Below are positions 1 through 6,547 of a DNA stretch of 6,547 bases, one piece after another. The translations under genes and the position numbers were made by a program. The DNA comes from an uncultured Erysipelotrichaceae bacterium (GTDB lineage Bacteria > Bacillota_I > Bacilli_A > Erysipelotrichales > Erysipelotrichaceae), in contig CALBGK010000221.1 in assembly GCA_937893115.1 (NCBI GenBank), forward strand, positions 1 to 6,547, in the 5' to 3' direction. The notes under the pieces are model-generated. The model was not told where the DNA came from. It did not search any database and worked only from the letters and a program-made list of their open reading frames with translations. The first letter of the stretch is position 1. Every line of letters starts with the position of its first letter.

Positions 1-483
1 GATAAAGACGACGGGGTGACTAGAAGCATTTAGTTTTTCAATTATCTTATCGGTCAGTATCTCCCAGCCCTTATTGGCATGACTGTTAGCTTGATGTTCG
101 CGCACAGTCAAAACCGTATTTAGTAAGAGAACTCCCTGTTTGGCAAGACTTGTGAGGTCGCCATGACTAGGAGTTTTTATATTGAGGTCACTTTCCATTT
201 CCTTATAGATATTTTTAAGTGAAGGAGGTAGAGCTACCCCCTTTTTAACCGCGAAAGCTAGGCCGAAAGCTTGATTTGGCTCATGGTAGGGGTCTTGACC
301 TAGTATTACCACCTTTACCTCTTTGTAGGGTGTAAATCTCAAGGCATTATAGAGGTCCTTGGCCTTAGGATAGATGGTGTAATGGCTATATTCATAGTCT
401 AGAAATTGTCTAAGCTTTTGATAATATTCTTTATTAAATTCTTCATCTAGGATTTCATCCCAATCATTACCTATTATTTTCAT
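1..483 (-). CDS. ung: Uracil-DNA glycosylase, family 1 (C-terminus beyond window)
   Basis: This enzyme removes uracil from DNA by cleaving the N-glycosidic bond, the first step of base excision repair in the cytoplasm. The visible 161 codons start at an ATG (483-481) and read MKIIGNDWDEIL, as family 1 proteins usually begin. The water-activating motif GQDPYH lies at residues 62-67 with catalytic Asp64 and Tyr66. Phe77 matches the uracil-stacking Phe, Ser88 in PPSL the phosphate-pinch Ser, and Asn122 in LLLNTVLTV the uracil-recognising Asn. SHANKGWE follows at 134-141. The second catalytic motif (HPSP-type, with the His) should lie in the missing part: the family is about 220-230 residues long, so roughly a quarter is outside the window. 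A mild oddity is QAFGLAFAV at 71-79, where relatives have His or Gln at 73 and Ser at 78. No clear Shine-Dalgarno precedes the ATG. The gene is divergent from folC. The family call is near certain. Confidence 0.96.
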   Translation of the reverse strand, partial: MKIIGNDWDEILDEEFNKEYYQKLRQFLDYEYSHYTIYPKAKDLYNALRFTPYKEVKVVILGQDPYHEPNQAFGLAFAVKKGVALPPSLKNIYKEMESDLNIKTPSHGDLTSLAKQGVLLLNTVLTVREHQANSHANKGWEILTDKIIEKLNASSHPVVFI

Positions 484-495
484 GTCTATATTATA
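484..495 (-). promoter_or_regulatory. Possible ung -10 box close to the start codon
   Basis: On the minus strand a perfect TATAAT (495 to 490) is followed by only six bases (ATAGAC) before the ung ATG at 483. No convincing -35 hexamer lies 16-18 bases upstream. If used, transcription would start at or very near the ATG, so the mRNA would be almost leaderless, which fits the missing Shine-Dalgarno. The 60-base gap to folC is very AT-rich, so a chance match is quite possible. Confidence 0.35.
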
Positions 496-539
496 AATGA
501 ATAAGTGTAGATTTATTATCTTTATCGCTTTTTTAGTTA

Positions 540-545
540 TATAAT
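540..545 (+). promoter_or_regulatory. Possible folC -10 box overlapping the first ATG
   Basis: A perfect TATAAT overlaps the first possible folC ATG (544) and ends seven bases before the second (553). If it is the -10 box, transcription would begin around 552-553 and the second ATG would sit at the 5' end of the message. There is no good -35 hexamer and no Shine-Dalgarno before either ATG. A weaker alternative -10, TATTAT at 514-519, would leave a short leader. Confidence 0.3.
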
Positions 546-1743
546 GATTGAGATGTTTAAGGATATAGATACAGCCCTATCATGGGTTATGAAAAGAAGA
601 AATGAAACTAAAGACTTTAATACATTTAAAGCCTTGATGGAAAGCTTGGATAATCCCCAAGATAAATTTAAGACCATTCATGTCGCTGGCACTAATGGTA
701 AGGGTTCAACCGTTACCTATTTAAGGGATATCTTTATGGCTAACGGCTATCATGTGGGTACCTTGCAATCTCCTCACTTTTTAACGCATTTGGATCGCAT
801 ACGCTATGATGGAAAAAATATCGAGGAAGATATATTTTTATCTATCTTGAATAAGTATTATGACTTTATAGTGGAACATAATTTAAATATGTTTGAGATT
901 GACTTCATCATCATGTGCGAATACTTTAAGATGAAAAAAATAGATGTGGCCATCATTGAAGTAGGCATCGGCGGAAGACTGGATTCAACCAATGCCATCA
1001 ATCGCCCTCTATTAAGCATCATCACGACCATTGGTTATGATCATATGGACAGGTTAGGCAACACATTGGAACTTATATGCAAAGAAAAGTGTGGCATCAT
1101 CAAAAATAATAGTAAGGTATTAGTAGGGGAATTAAGTGGCAATCTAAAAAATATCGTTAAGGAAAAAGCTGCTTTGGAACATAGCACTTATTATGAACTG
1201 GATAATTATAAAAAAATAAGATCGCAATATTTTATTTATAAGGGAAAAGAGTATCAGATATCATCGATGGCTATATATCAGTTGCACAACGCTGCCCTAG
1301 CTTTAAAAGCTTATGAGATACTGGATTATGAAAACGATGAAGAAAAAACCAAGAAAGCTCTATATCATTCTAAGTGGAACGGACGTTTTGATATCGTTCG
1401 CGAAAATCCTAGAGTCATCTTGGATGGTGCTCATAATATTGATGGCGTCAAGGCTTTAAGCGAGAGCATCAAGGGCTTAAAGGGTACCAAAGCTGTTTTA
1501 TTCGGCGCTTTGAAAACTAAAGAATATCAAAAGATGATAAAGGAACTTGAAAAAGTTGCTGACCGCATAGTATTTACGGGTTTTAGCCATCCTTTAGCTT
1601 TAAAAAAAGAAGATTACCAAGGCTATGAATATGTTGATGACTTTAAAAAAGCCTATGAAATCTTATTAAAGGAATATGACAATATTATCATTGCCGGTTC
1701 TCTATATTTCATCTCTGACTTTGCTTCGAGCAATATTTTATAA
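544..1743 (+). CDS. folC: Folylpolyglutamate synthase / dihydrofolate synthase
   Basis: A Mur-ligase-family enzyme that uses ATP to add glutamate to folates (and in many bacteria to dihydropteroate), keeping folate cofactors in the cytoplasm. Counting from the ATG at 544: the P-loop GTNGKGST is at 49-56; the folate-binding loop region with SPHF and DRI at 76-86; EVGIGGRLDSTN at 139-150; DHMDRLGNT at 166-174; EKCGIIK at 181-187, holding the Lys that is carbamylated in relatives (Cys replaces the common Ala); the Mur-type linker HNAALALKA at 248-256; WNGRFD at 278-283; and the C-terminal domain motif LDGAHNIDG at 293-301, then GSLYFISDF near the end. At 399 residues it is slightly shorter than the usual 420-430. 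The ATG at 553 gives MFKDIDTALSWV, matching how Bacillus FolC begins, and may be the true start (396 residues). Neither ATG has a Shine-Dalgarno. Whether it also has dihydrofolate synthase activity cannot be told from sequence. A terminator follows, so it is probably monocistronic. Confidence 0.95.
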   Translation: MIEMFKDIDTALSWVMKRRNETKDFNTFKALMESLDNPQDKFKTIHVAGTNGKGSTVTYLRDIFMANGYHVGTLQSPHFLTHLDRIRYDGKNIEEDIFLSILNKYYDFIVEHNLNMFEIDFIIMCEYFKMKKIDVAIIEVGIGGRLDSTNAINRPLLSIITTIGYDHMDRLGNTLELICKEKCGIIKNNSKVLVGELSGNLKNIVKEKAALEHSTYYELDNYKKIRSQYFIYKGKEYQISSMAIYQLHNAALALKAYEILDYENDEEKTKKALYHSKWNGRFDIVRENPRVILDGAHNIDGVKALSESIKGLKGTKAVLFGALKTKEYQKMIKELEKVADRIVFTGFSHPLALKKEDYQGYEYVDDFKKAYEILLKEYDNIIIAGSLYFISDFASSNIL

Positions 1744-1747
1744 TCAA

Positions 1748-1784
1748 AATAATTATTAAAGGAACAATTCCTTACCTTATTATT
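1748..1784 (+). other. Small hairpin after the folC stop
   Basis: AAGGAA (1759-1764) and TTCCTT (1768-1773) form a perfect six-base stem around a CAA loop. Outside it, AATAAT (1748-1753) can pair with ATTATT (1779-1784) across an internal loop. There is no T-run after it, so it is a poor terminator by itself. It may protect the 3' end of the folC message or be fortuitous in AT-rich DNA. Confidence 0.35.
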
Positions 1785-1804
1785 TAAGGCTGTTGCAGAT
1801 ATTT

Positions 1805-1857
1805 AAGAAGCTCAATTAGGATCGGTACCAAAGCTGATTCAAGCTTCTTTTTATTTT
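1805..1857 (+). terminator. Rho-independent terminator between folC and uvrA
   Basis: AAGAAGCT (1805-1812) pairs perfectly with AGCTTCTT (1842-1849). The stem continues inward, after a small bulge, as AATTAG (1814-1819) with CTGATT (1834-1839), including one G-T pair. The 3' arm runs straight into a T-rich tract (TTTTTATTTT, about 1848-1857). This is a classic intrinsic terminator on the plus strand and should end the folC transcript. It lies upstream of the likely uvrA promoter. Attenuation of read-through into uvrA is possible, but I see no recognisable riboswitch or T-box sensor before it. Confidence 0.8.
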
Positions 1858-1868
1858 GGAGCCTCATT

Positions 1869-1898
1869 TTGTACAAGTGATAGTAAAAAGTGTAAAAT
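1869..1898 (+). promoter_or_regulatory. Probable uvrA promoter
   Basis: TTGTAC (1869-1874, three of six matches to TTGACA) is followed after 18 bases by TAAAAT (1893-1898, five of six matches to TATAAT). It sits directly after the folC terminator, where the uvrA-hprK-lgt unit needs a promoter. The -10 ends eight bases before the ATG at 1907, so the transcript would start at or beside the start codon. No Bacillus-type LexA box (GAAC-N4-GTTC) is visible nearby. Confidence 0.45.
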
Positions 1899-1906
1899 AA
1901 GGCAAA

Positions 1907-1911
1907 ATGAT
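1907..1911 (+). other. Site of apparent one-base deletion at the uvrA start
   Basis: The bases ATGAT contain the expected start ATG (1907-1909) and the expected second codon GAT (1909-1911) sharing one G. Read normally, ATG-ATA-AGA-TTG-TAA stops after four codons. Read from GAT, the UvrA frame stays open to 4737. AAGG at 1899-1902, four bases before the ATG, could serve as a weak ribosome binding site. A sequencing or assembly error is the simplest explanation; a true mutation is the alternative. Confidence 0.75.
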
Positions 1912-4737
1912 AAGATTGTAATTCGTGGCGCCAGGTCGAACAACCTTAAGAACATAAATATTGATTTGCCACGCAATAAGTTGATTATTATGACCGGACT
2001 CTCCGGTTCGGGCAAGACTTCTTTGGCTTTTGATACGATATATGCCGAAGGTCAGAGAAGATATGTAGAATCATTATCGAGCTATGCCCGACAGTTTTTG
2101 GGCGGTATAGAAAAACCTGATGTCGATTTGATCGAAGGCTTATCGCCTGCCATCGCTATCGATCAAAAGACTACCAGCAACAATCCGCGTTCTACCGTTG
2201 GCACCATCACCGAGATATATGATTATCTACGTCTGCTATATGCCCGTATAGGTGAGGCTTATTGTCCGATTCATGGCAACAAGATATCGGCTATGACGAT
2301 TACCGAGATGGTGAATAGAGCCTTAGAGATAGAAGAGGGCAAGAGATTTGAGATACTAGCTAACGTCGTAACTAATCGTAAGGGAAGTTTTAAAGACTTA
2401 TTTGCCAAATATAAAAAAGAGGGTTACTTACGTCTATATGTGGATGGTGAACTCTATATGATAGATGAAGTACCGGAATTAGAGAAGAATAAAAGACATG
2501 ACATCGATGTGGTAGTTGACCGCATCGTAGCTAAAAAGGGTATTGAATCAAGGCTTTATGATTCATTAGATATAGCTTTAAAATTGACTGAGGGCACAGC
2601 TGTCTTAAAGGTAGGAAGTGACAGAATATTACTTTCTAGTAACTATGCTTGTCCTATTTGTGGTTTTACAGTTCCTAAGTTAGAACCGAGACTATTCAGT
2701 TTTAACTCACCTTTAGGAGCTTGCGATGAATGCAAGGGCTTAGGTTTTACTTTGTCAGTTGACCTGGATTACCTGATGCCTGATATGACCAAATCCATTA
2801 ATGAGGGTGGTATCCGCTACTATAAGAATGTGATCAATTCATCATCTGTGGAATGGCAAAACTTCTATGCCTTGTGCAAACATTATAAGATTCCTTTAAA
2901 CAAGCCGTTAAACAAGCTGACCAAGGAACAGATGGATATCGTCCTACACGGTTCTAAAGAGCCGATAAAGTATGAGATAGAGACCAGCAGTGGCAATAAA
3001 TACGTCAAGAATAATTATTTAGAAGGTGTTAAGACCTTGATTGAGAGAAGATATGAAGAGACGACTTCATCGATGTCCAAAGATTACTATCGCAGTTACA
3101 TGTACGAATCAGAGTGCAGTAAATGCCATGGTGCGAGATTAAATGAGCAGGTCTTATCGGTTAGGATCAATGGTAAAAATATCTATGAATTTACACAGAT
3201 GTCGATAGAGCGAGCATATAATTGGCTCAATGAATTAAGCTTGAGCGAAACTCAGGCCAAGATTGCCGGTTTACTTCTAGCTGAATTAAAGTCGCGCTTA
3301 AAGTTTCTGATTGATGTTGGACTGGATTATCTAAGCATCGATAGGATGGCTGCTACTCTTTCGGGCGGAGAAGCTCAAAGAATAAGACTAGCTACCCAAA
3401 TCGGTTCGACTTTGACAGGAGTATTGTATGTCTTGGATGAGCCATCTATTGGTTTGCATCAAAAAGATAACAGTAAACTCATCAATACTCTCAAGAAGAT
3501 GCGAGATTTAGGCAATACCCTGATCGTTGTAGAACACGATGCCGAGACGATGTTGGAGAGCGATTATATTGTCGATATTGGCCCTGGAGCAGGTAAGGAA
3601 GGTGGCAGTGTTGTCGCCTTTGGCACGCCACATGAAGTCATGGCTAATCCTGATAGTATCACAGGTCAGTATCTATCCTTTAAAAAGTTTATTCCTGTAA
3701 GAAACGATGTAAGGGCAGGTAATGGCAAAAGCATCAAGGTATATGGAGCAAGCGAAAATAATCTTAAGAATATCGATGTAGAATTTCCGCTTGGAAAGAT
3801 GATATGTGTGACTGGAGTAAGCGGTAGTGGCAAGTCCACTTTAGTCAATGAGATACTTACTAAGGCAGTCATGCAGTCACTGAATCGTGTTCGTATCAAA
3901 CCGGGCAAATTCGAAAAGATTGAAGGTCTAGATAATATCGATAAGATAGTAGCTATCTCCCAAGAGCCAATAGGGAGGACACCACGCTCTAATCCGGCAA
4001 CATACACCGGAGTATTTGATGACATCAGAGATTTATTCGCCCTCACACCCGATGCGAAAGAAAGAGGCTATGATAAGAGTCGCTTCTCTTTCAATGTAAA
4101 GGGCGGACGTTGCGAAGCCTGTGATGGCGATGGTGTCAAGAAGATATCGATGTTATTTGTGCCAGATGTCTATGTCGAGTGTGAACAATGTCATGGTCGT
4201 CGCTATAATGAAGAGACCTTACAAGTTAAATATAAAGATAAGAATATCTATGATGTCTTGAAGATGAATGTCAAAGAGGCCCTAGAATTCTTTAAGAATG
4301 TGCCTAAGATTAAAGATAAACTGCAAGTCTTATACGATGTGGGTTTATCTTATATCGAACTTGGTCAGAGTGCAACTACTCTATCAGGTGGTGAAGCTCA
4401 AAGGGTTAAATTGGCTAGTGAATTACAGAAAAAGGCTACTGGTAAGACTTTATATGTCTTGGATGAGCCAACTACTGGTTTGCATATTGACGATGTCGCT
4501 AAACTTGTGAAAATCTTAAATCGCATCGTCGATAATGGAGATACCGTCTTAGTCATCGAACATAATCTAGATATCATTAAATGCGCTGACCACATCATCG
4601 ATTTAGGACCTGATGGTGGTGAAAGAGGGGGCACTATTGTTGCGACTGGAACTCCACAAGAAGTGGCAGAAGTTAATGAAAGCTATACAGGTCAATATTT
4701 AAAGAGAATATTGGAGGGTCGCTATGACACAAAATAA
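1907..4737 (+). CDS. uvrA: Excinuclease ABC subunit A, with a frame break at its start codon
   Basis: UvrA is the damage-sensing ATPase of nucleotide excision repair; as a dimer it loads UvrB on DNA lesions. Counting from the TTG at 1966: Walker A of ATPase I (GLSGSGKT) 11-18; UvrB-binding/insertion region roughly 95-225; zinc site Cys229, Cys232, Cys253, Cys256; further CxxC 384-387; ABC signature LSGGE 465-469 and Walker B ending LDE at 490-492; second Walker A (GVSGSGKS) 617-624; second zinc site Cys716, Cys719, Cys739, Cys742; second signature LSGGE 806-810 and LDE 832-834. Homology continues upstream of the TTG: codons from 1909 read DKIVIRGARSNNLKNI, as UvrA normally begins and parallel to IKVYGASENNLKNI before the second Walker A. 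No ATG, GTG or TTG lies in that frame between the stop at 1804 and 1966. The natural ATG (1907) is one base out of frame; one extra G would give a 943-residue protein, the usual length. From TTG only 923 residues result. The 3' end overlaps hprK by 14 bases. Confidence 0.95.
4713..4718 (+). promoter_or_regulatory. Strong ribosome binding site of hprK inside the end of uvrA
   Basis: GGAGGG lies five bases before the hprK ATG at 4724 and within the last uvrA codons. It fixes the hprK start and contrasts with the missing Shine-Dalgarno before ung and folC. Confidence 0.85.
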
Positions 4738-5674
4738 TATTGAGGGACGTGTCTATGTCCGCGAATTAAAAGAATACTTTCGCTATAGACAGATTACAGG
4801 CAATGATGAAAGTCTAGACCGCTGGATTATCGTGCCAGATATTAACAGACCAGGTCTAGAATTATCTGGTTATACCTTAGAAAATGACCTCAAGCGCGTC
4901 ATCCTGATGGGCAATAAGGAATGTCACTACTTGGAGACCTTAGATGAAGAGACTAAGCGCAAGCGTTTTGAGACGATAACGGACTCTTATACGCCATGTA
5001 TAATCTTTACACACAACAATGAGATTCCTGGTGCTTTGATCGAGATAGCTGAGGCTAAGAATTTTCCCATCTTTCAAACTTATGAGCAGACCTATATGGT
5101 CACTGCAGACGTGGTGGCCTTCCTAGATCGAAGATTGGCTGTATCTGAGAGCAAACATGGTGTGATGATGTCGATCTTTGGCACAGGTGTCATGCTTATA
5201 GGACCAAGTGGTATAGGCAAGTCAGAGTTGGCCCTCGAGCTTATAAGCCGAGGACATAATCTTATCGGAGATGATAGGGTAGATATCATTCGTGCTCACA
5301 ATGATTTAGTATGCTTCGCGCCAAGTATCTTAAAAGGCTTATTAGAGATCAGGGGTATAGGAATAGTCGATGTAGGACTCATGTATGGAGCTACTAGTGT
5401 ACTGGATTATTGCTCCCTTGATTTAGTCATCTCTTTGCAGCCATTTGACCCCGAAAAAGAGTATAATCGTTTAGGGGATAAAGAAATGAAAGTTGAACTC
5501 TTTGGCATTGAAAAACCGCTTTTAGAAATACCGGTGCGTTCAGGTAGGGCGATGTCTGTCATCATTGAAGCAGCAGTCAAGAACTATCGCTTGCGTCAAA
5601 AAGGAATTGATAGCGGTTGGGAATTGCGTCAAAGAGTAATTGAAGATATACAAAAGAAAGCAGGACAAGAATGA
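4724..5674 (+). CDS. hprK: HPr kinase/phosphorylase
   Basis: This bifunctional enzyme phosphorylates Ser46 of the PTS carrier HPr with ATP (or PPi) and removes the phosphate by phosphorolysis, releasing PPi. P-Ser-HPr is the CcpA co-repressor, so HPrK/P is the sensor of carbon catabolite repression in Bacillota. The 316 residues match the usual 305-320. The N-terminal domain (about 1-128) carries RPGLELSGY at 42-50. In the catalytic domain are KHG with His145, Walker A GPSGIGKS at 160-167 (Lys166), GDD at 182-184 with the catalytic Asp pair, the family signature LLEIRGIGIVDV at 206-217, and the C-terminal loop and helix PVRSGRAMSVIIEAAVKN at 270-287. All key residues are present, so it should be active. 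The start has a strong Shine-Dalgarno, GGAGGG. The gene overlaps uvrA by 14 bases and lgt by four (ATGA), indicating coupled translation. ptsH and ccpA are not in the window. Confidence 0.97.
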   Translation: MTQNNIEGRVYVRELKEYFRYRQITGNDESLDRWIIVPDINRPGLELSGYTLENDLKRVILMGNKECHYLETLDEETKRKRFETITDSYTPCIIFTHNNEIPGALIEIAEAKNFPIFQTYEQTYMVTADVVAFLDRRLAVSESKHGVMMSIFGTGVMLIGPSGIGKSELALELISRGHNLIGDDRVDIIRAHNDLVCFAPSILKGLLEIRGIGIVDVGLMYGATSVLDYCSLDLVISLQPFDPEKEYNRLGDKEMKVELFGIEKPLLEIPVRSGRAMSVIIEAAVKNYRLRQKGIDSGWELRQRVIEDIQKKAGQE

Positions 5675-6547
5675 ATTTTTTTCCAAATAGCAAAACATTT
5701 TTAAGCATTGGCAACTTGCATATCCAATGGTATGCCGTACTGATCATCAGTGGTGCCCTCTTTGCCTATCTTTTATCTAGGCGAAATACTAGGAAGATGA
5801 AATATCCTGATGAAATCATCTCTGACTTTTTTATCGATGCACTATGGATTGGCATTATCGGCGCTAGGCTATGGTATGTGCTCTTTTCTGATTTAAAGGC
5901 TTATCTGGCCGATCCTATATCTATCATAAAGATATGGGAGGGTGGTTTGGCCATTCACGGCGGAGTGATTGCCGGTATTCTTTATGGCTTTTATTTCTGC
6001 AAGAAAAGAGGAATATCTTTCTATCGCATGGCCGATGCCATCTTACCTAATGTCTTATTAGCTCAAGCCATTGGTCGCTGGGGTAACTTTATCAATCAAG
6101 AAGCTCATGGACCGATGGTCAATGAATCGTTCTATGATGGCATATTTTTCTTCCTTAAAGATGGTATGTGCATCAATGGAGTGTATTATGAACCGACTTT
6201 TTTCTACGAGAGCGTCTTAAATATCATAGGTTTTCTCTTGATCGTCTTACTATTAAAGAAGTATCAAAACAAGCGTGGAGATCTGGCTTATGCCTATCTG
6301 ATGTGGTATGGTGTCGTGCGTTTCTATATTGAAAGCTTACGTACTGATGCCTTATACATAGGACCATTAAAGATAGCTCAATTGACATCTTGTGTTTATA
6401 TTTTAATTGGATTACTAGGATACTTTGGCGTTATAGATAAACTATTACATATCAAACGTCGAAAACCGACGATGTTATTTGATTTGGATGGAACCTTGCT
6501 CGATACGGAAAAAGGCATCCATGAAAGTTATCGCTACGTCTTCAACA
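5671..6547 (+). CDS. lgt: Prolipoprotein diacylglyceryl transferase fused to a HAD-type phosphatase domain (partial)
   Basis: Lgt moves diacylglycerol from phosphatidylglycerol to the lipobox Cys of prelipoproteins in the membrane. The frame opens at ATG 5671, overlapping the hprK stop, with AGGA at 5662-5665, and stays open for 292 codons to the window end. Lgt occupies about residues 1-262 with several hydrophobic segments (for example 19-36, 56-72, 93-110, 182-195, 236-254). The signature GRWGNFINQEAHG is at 135-147. Tyr21, His96 (AIHGG), Arg136, Asn139, Glu144, Tyr213 and Arg217 match the essential residues known from E. coli Lgt. Instead of stopping after the last hydrophobic segment, the frame passes through a basic stretch (KRRK, 262-265) into MLFDLDGTLLDT at 268-279, the first HAD motif, with nucleophile Asp271 and Asp273. 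Lgt's C-terminus is cytoplasmic in E. coli, so the HAD part would face the cytosol. The Lgt call is near certain; the fusion is clear in this sequence but only 25 HAD residues are visible. Confidence 0.93.
   Translation, partial: MNFFPNSKTFLSIGNLHIQWYAVLIISGALFAYLLSRRNTRKMKYPDEIISDFFIDALWIGIIGARLWYVLFSDLKAYLADPISIIKIWEGGLAIHGGVIAGILYGFYFCKKRGISFYRMADAILPNVLLAQAIGRWGNFINQEAHGPMVNESFYDGIFFFLKDGMCINGVYYEPTFFYESVLNIIGFLLIVLLLKKYQNKRGDLAYAYLMWYGVVRFYIESLRTDALYIGPLKIAQLTSCVYILIGLLGYFGVIDKLLHIKRRKPTMLFDLDGTLLDTEKGIHESYRYVFN
6472..6547 (+). other. N-terminal part of the fused HAD hydrolase domain
   Basis: From Met268 of the fusion the sequence shows HAD motif I, DLDGT, followed by DTEKGIHESYRYV, typical of the helical cap side of subfamily IA phosphatases (Gph, PpaX and related). 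A separate gene starting at the ATG at 6472 is unlikely: no Shine-Dalgarno precedes it (the upstream bases are CGAAAACCGACG) and no stop ends the Lgt frame before it. In Bacillus a HAD pyrophosphatase gene, ppaX, lies just downstream of hprK and lgt, so PpaX is a candidate by position. The GIxxSxxY pattern looks more like Gph/nucleotidase-type members. The substrate cannot be decided from 25 residues. Confidence 0.75.

Noticed and set aside
1805..1850. tRNA-like sequence: AGCTCAATTAGGAT resembles a D-arm and GATTCAAGC a T-arm
   Set aside because: The stretch is too short for a tRNA, lacks a closing D-stem and an anticodon arm, and is fully explained by the two arms of the terminator hairpin.
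1744..1857. T-box riboswitch (GGTACC within the terminator loop, leader before an operon)
   Set aside because: The core AGGGTGGNACCGCG is not present, there is no room for a Stem I after the folC stop, and uvrA is not a usual T-box target.
1930..1950. SOS/LexA box near the uvrA start (CGAACAACC...)
   Set aside because: It lacks the second half-site GTTC at the right spacing and lies inside conserved UvrA coding sequence.
3666..4046. Minus-strand open frame of 126 codons inside uvrA
   Set aside because: It lies opposite strongly conserved UvrA sequence, including the second Walker A, and its translation shows no recognisable domain; it is a shadow frame.
4298..4634. Short open frames on both strands within the 3' part of uvrA, and a minus-strand one at 5092-5289 within hprK
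   Set aside because: All overlap conserved motifs of the real genes in another frame and have no start signals or family features.
6472..6547. Separate HAD gene starting at ATG 6472
   Set aside because: No Shine-Dalgarno precedes it and the lgt frame reads through in the same phase without a stop; a fusion is the simpler reading of this sequence.
5671..6547. Mycoplasma-type code (TGA as Trp)
   Set aside because: Conserved Trp positions in Lgt and HPrK are encoded by TGG, and hprK ends at TGA at the expected length.

Overview
The window looks like chromosomal housekeeping DNA from a low-GC Gram-positive bacterium (Bacillota). An Erysipelotrichia- or Mollicutes-related lineage is my inference, not something I could test. 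The support is AT-rich coding DNA, an HPr kinase/phosphorylase gene directly followed by lgt and a HAD hydrolase (an arrangement known from Bacillus and relatives), and proteins that resemble their Bacillus counterparts. Tryptophan is encoded by TGG and TGA is used as a stop, so the mycoplasma code does not apply. I see no mobile element, CRISPR array, rRNA or tRNA.

Layout: (1) 1-483, minus strand: uracil-DNA glycosylase (ung), cut by the left edge after 161 codons. (2) 484-543: short divergent promoter region. (3) 544-1743, plus strand: folC (folylpolyglutamate/dihydrofolate synthase). (4) 1744-1906: a small hairpin, a convincing rho-independent terminator and a probable uvrA promoter. (5) 1907-4737: uvrA, whose natural ATG is one base out of frame with the rest of the gene. 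(6) 4724-5674: hprK. (7) 5671 to the window end: lgt, whose frame runs without a stop into a HAD phosphatase domain, giving a predicted Lgt-HAD fusion cut by the right edge.

uvrA, hprK and lgt-HAD overlap at their ends (14 and 4 bases) and very probably form one translationally coupled transcription unit. Functionally it joins nucleotide excision repair (UvrA), carbon-catabolite control (HPrK/P) and lipoprotein maturation (Lgt). ung on the other strand is a second DNA repair gene (base excision), and folC serves one-carbon metabolism.

The points most worth a second look are the Lgt-HAD fusion, the apparent one-base deletion just after the uvrA ATG, and a -10-like box only 6-8 bases before the start codon of each of the three genes that begin a transcription unit, which would fit leaderless mRNAs. 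Apart from the fusion I see no clear candidate for an undescribed system.
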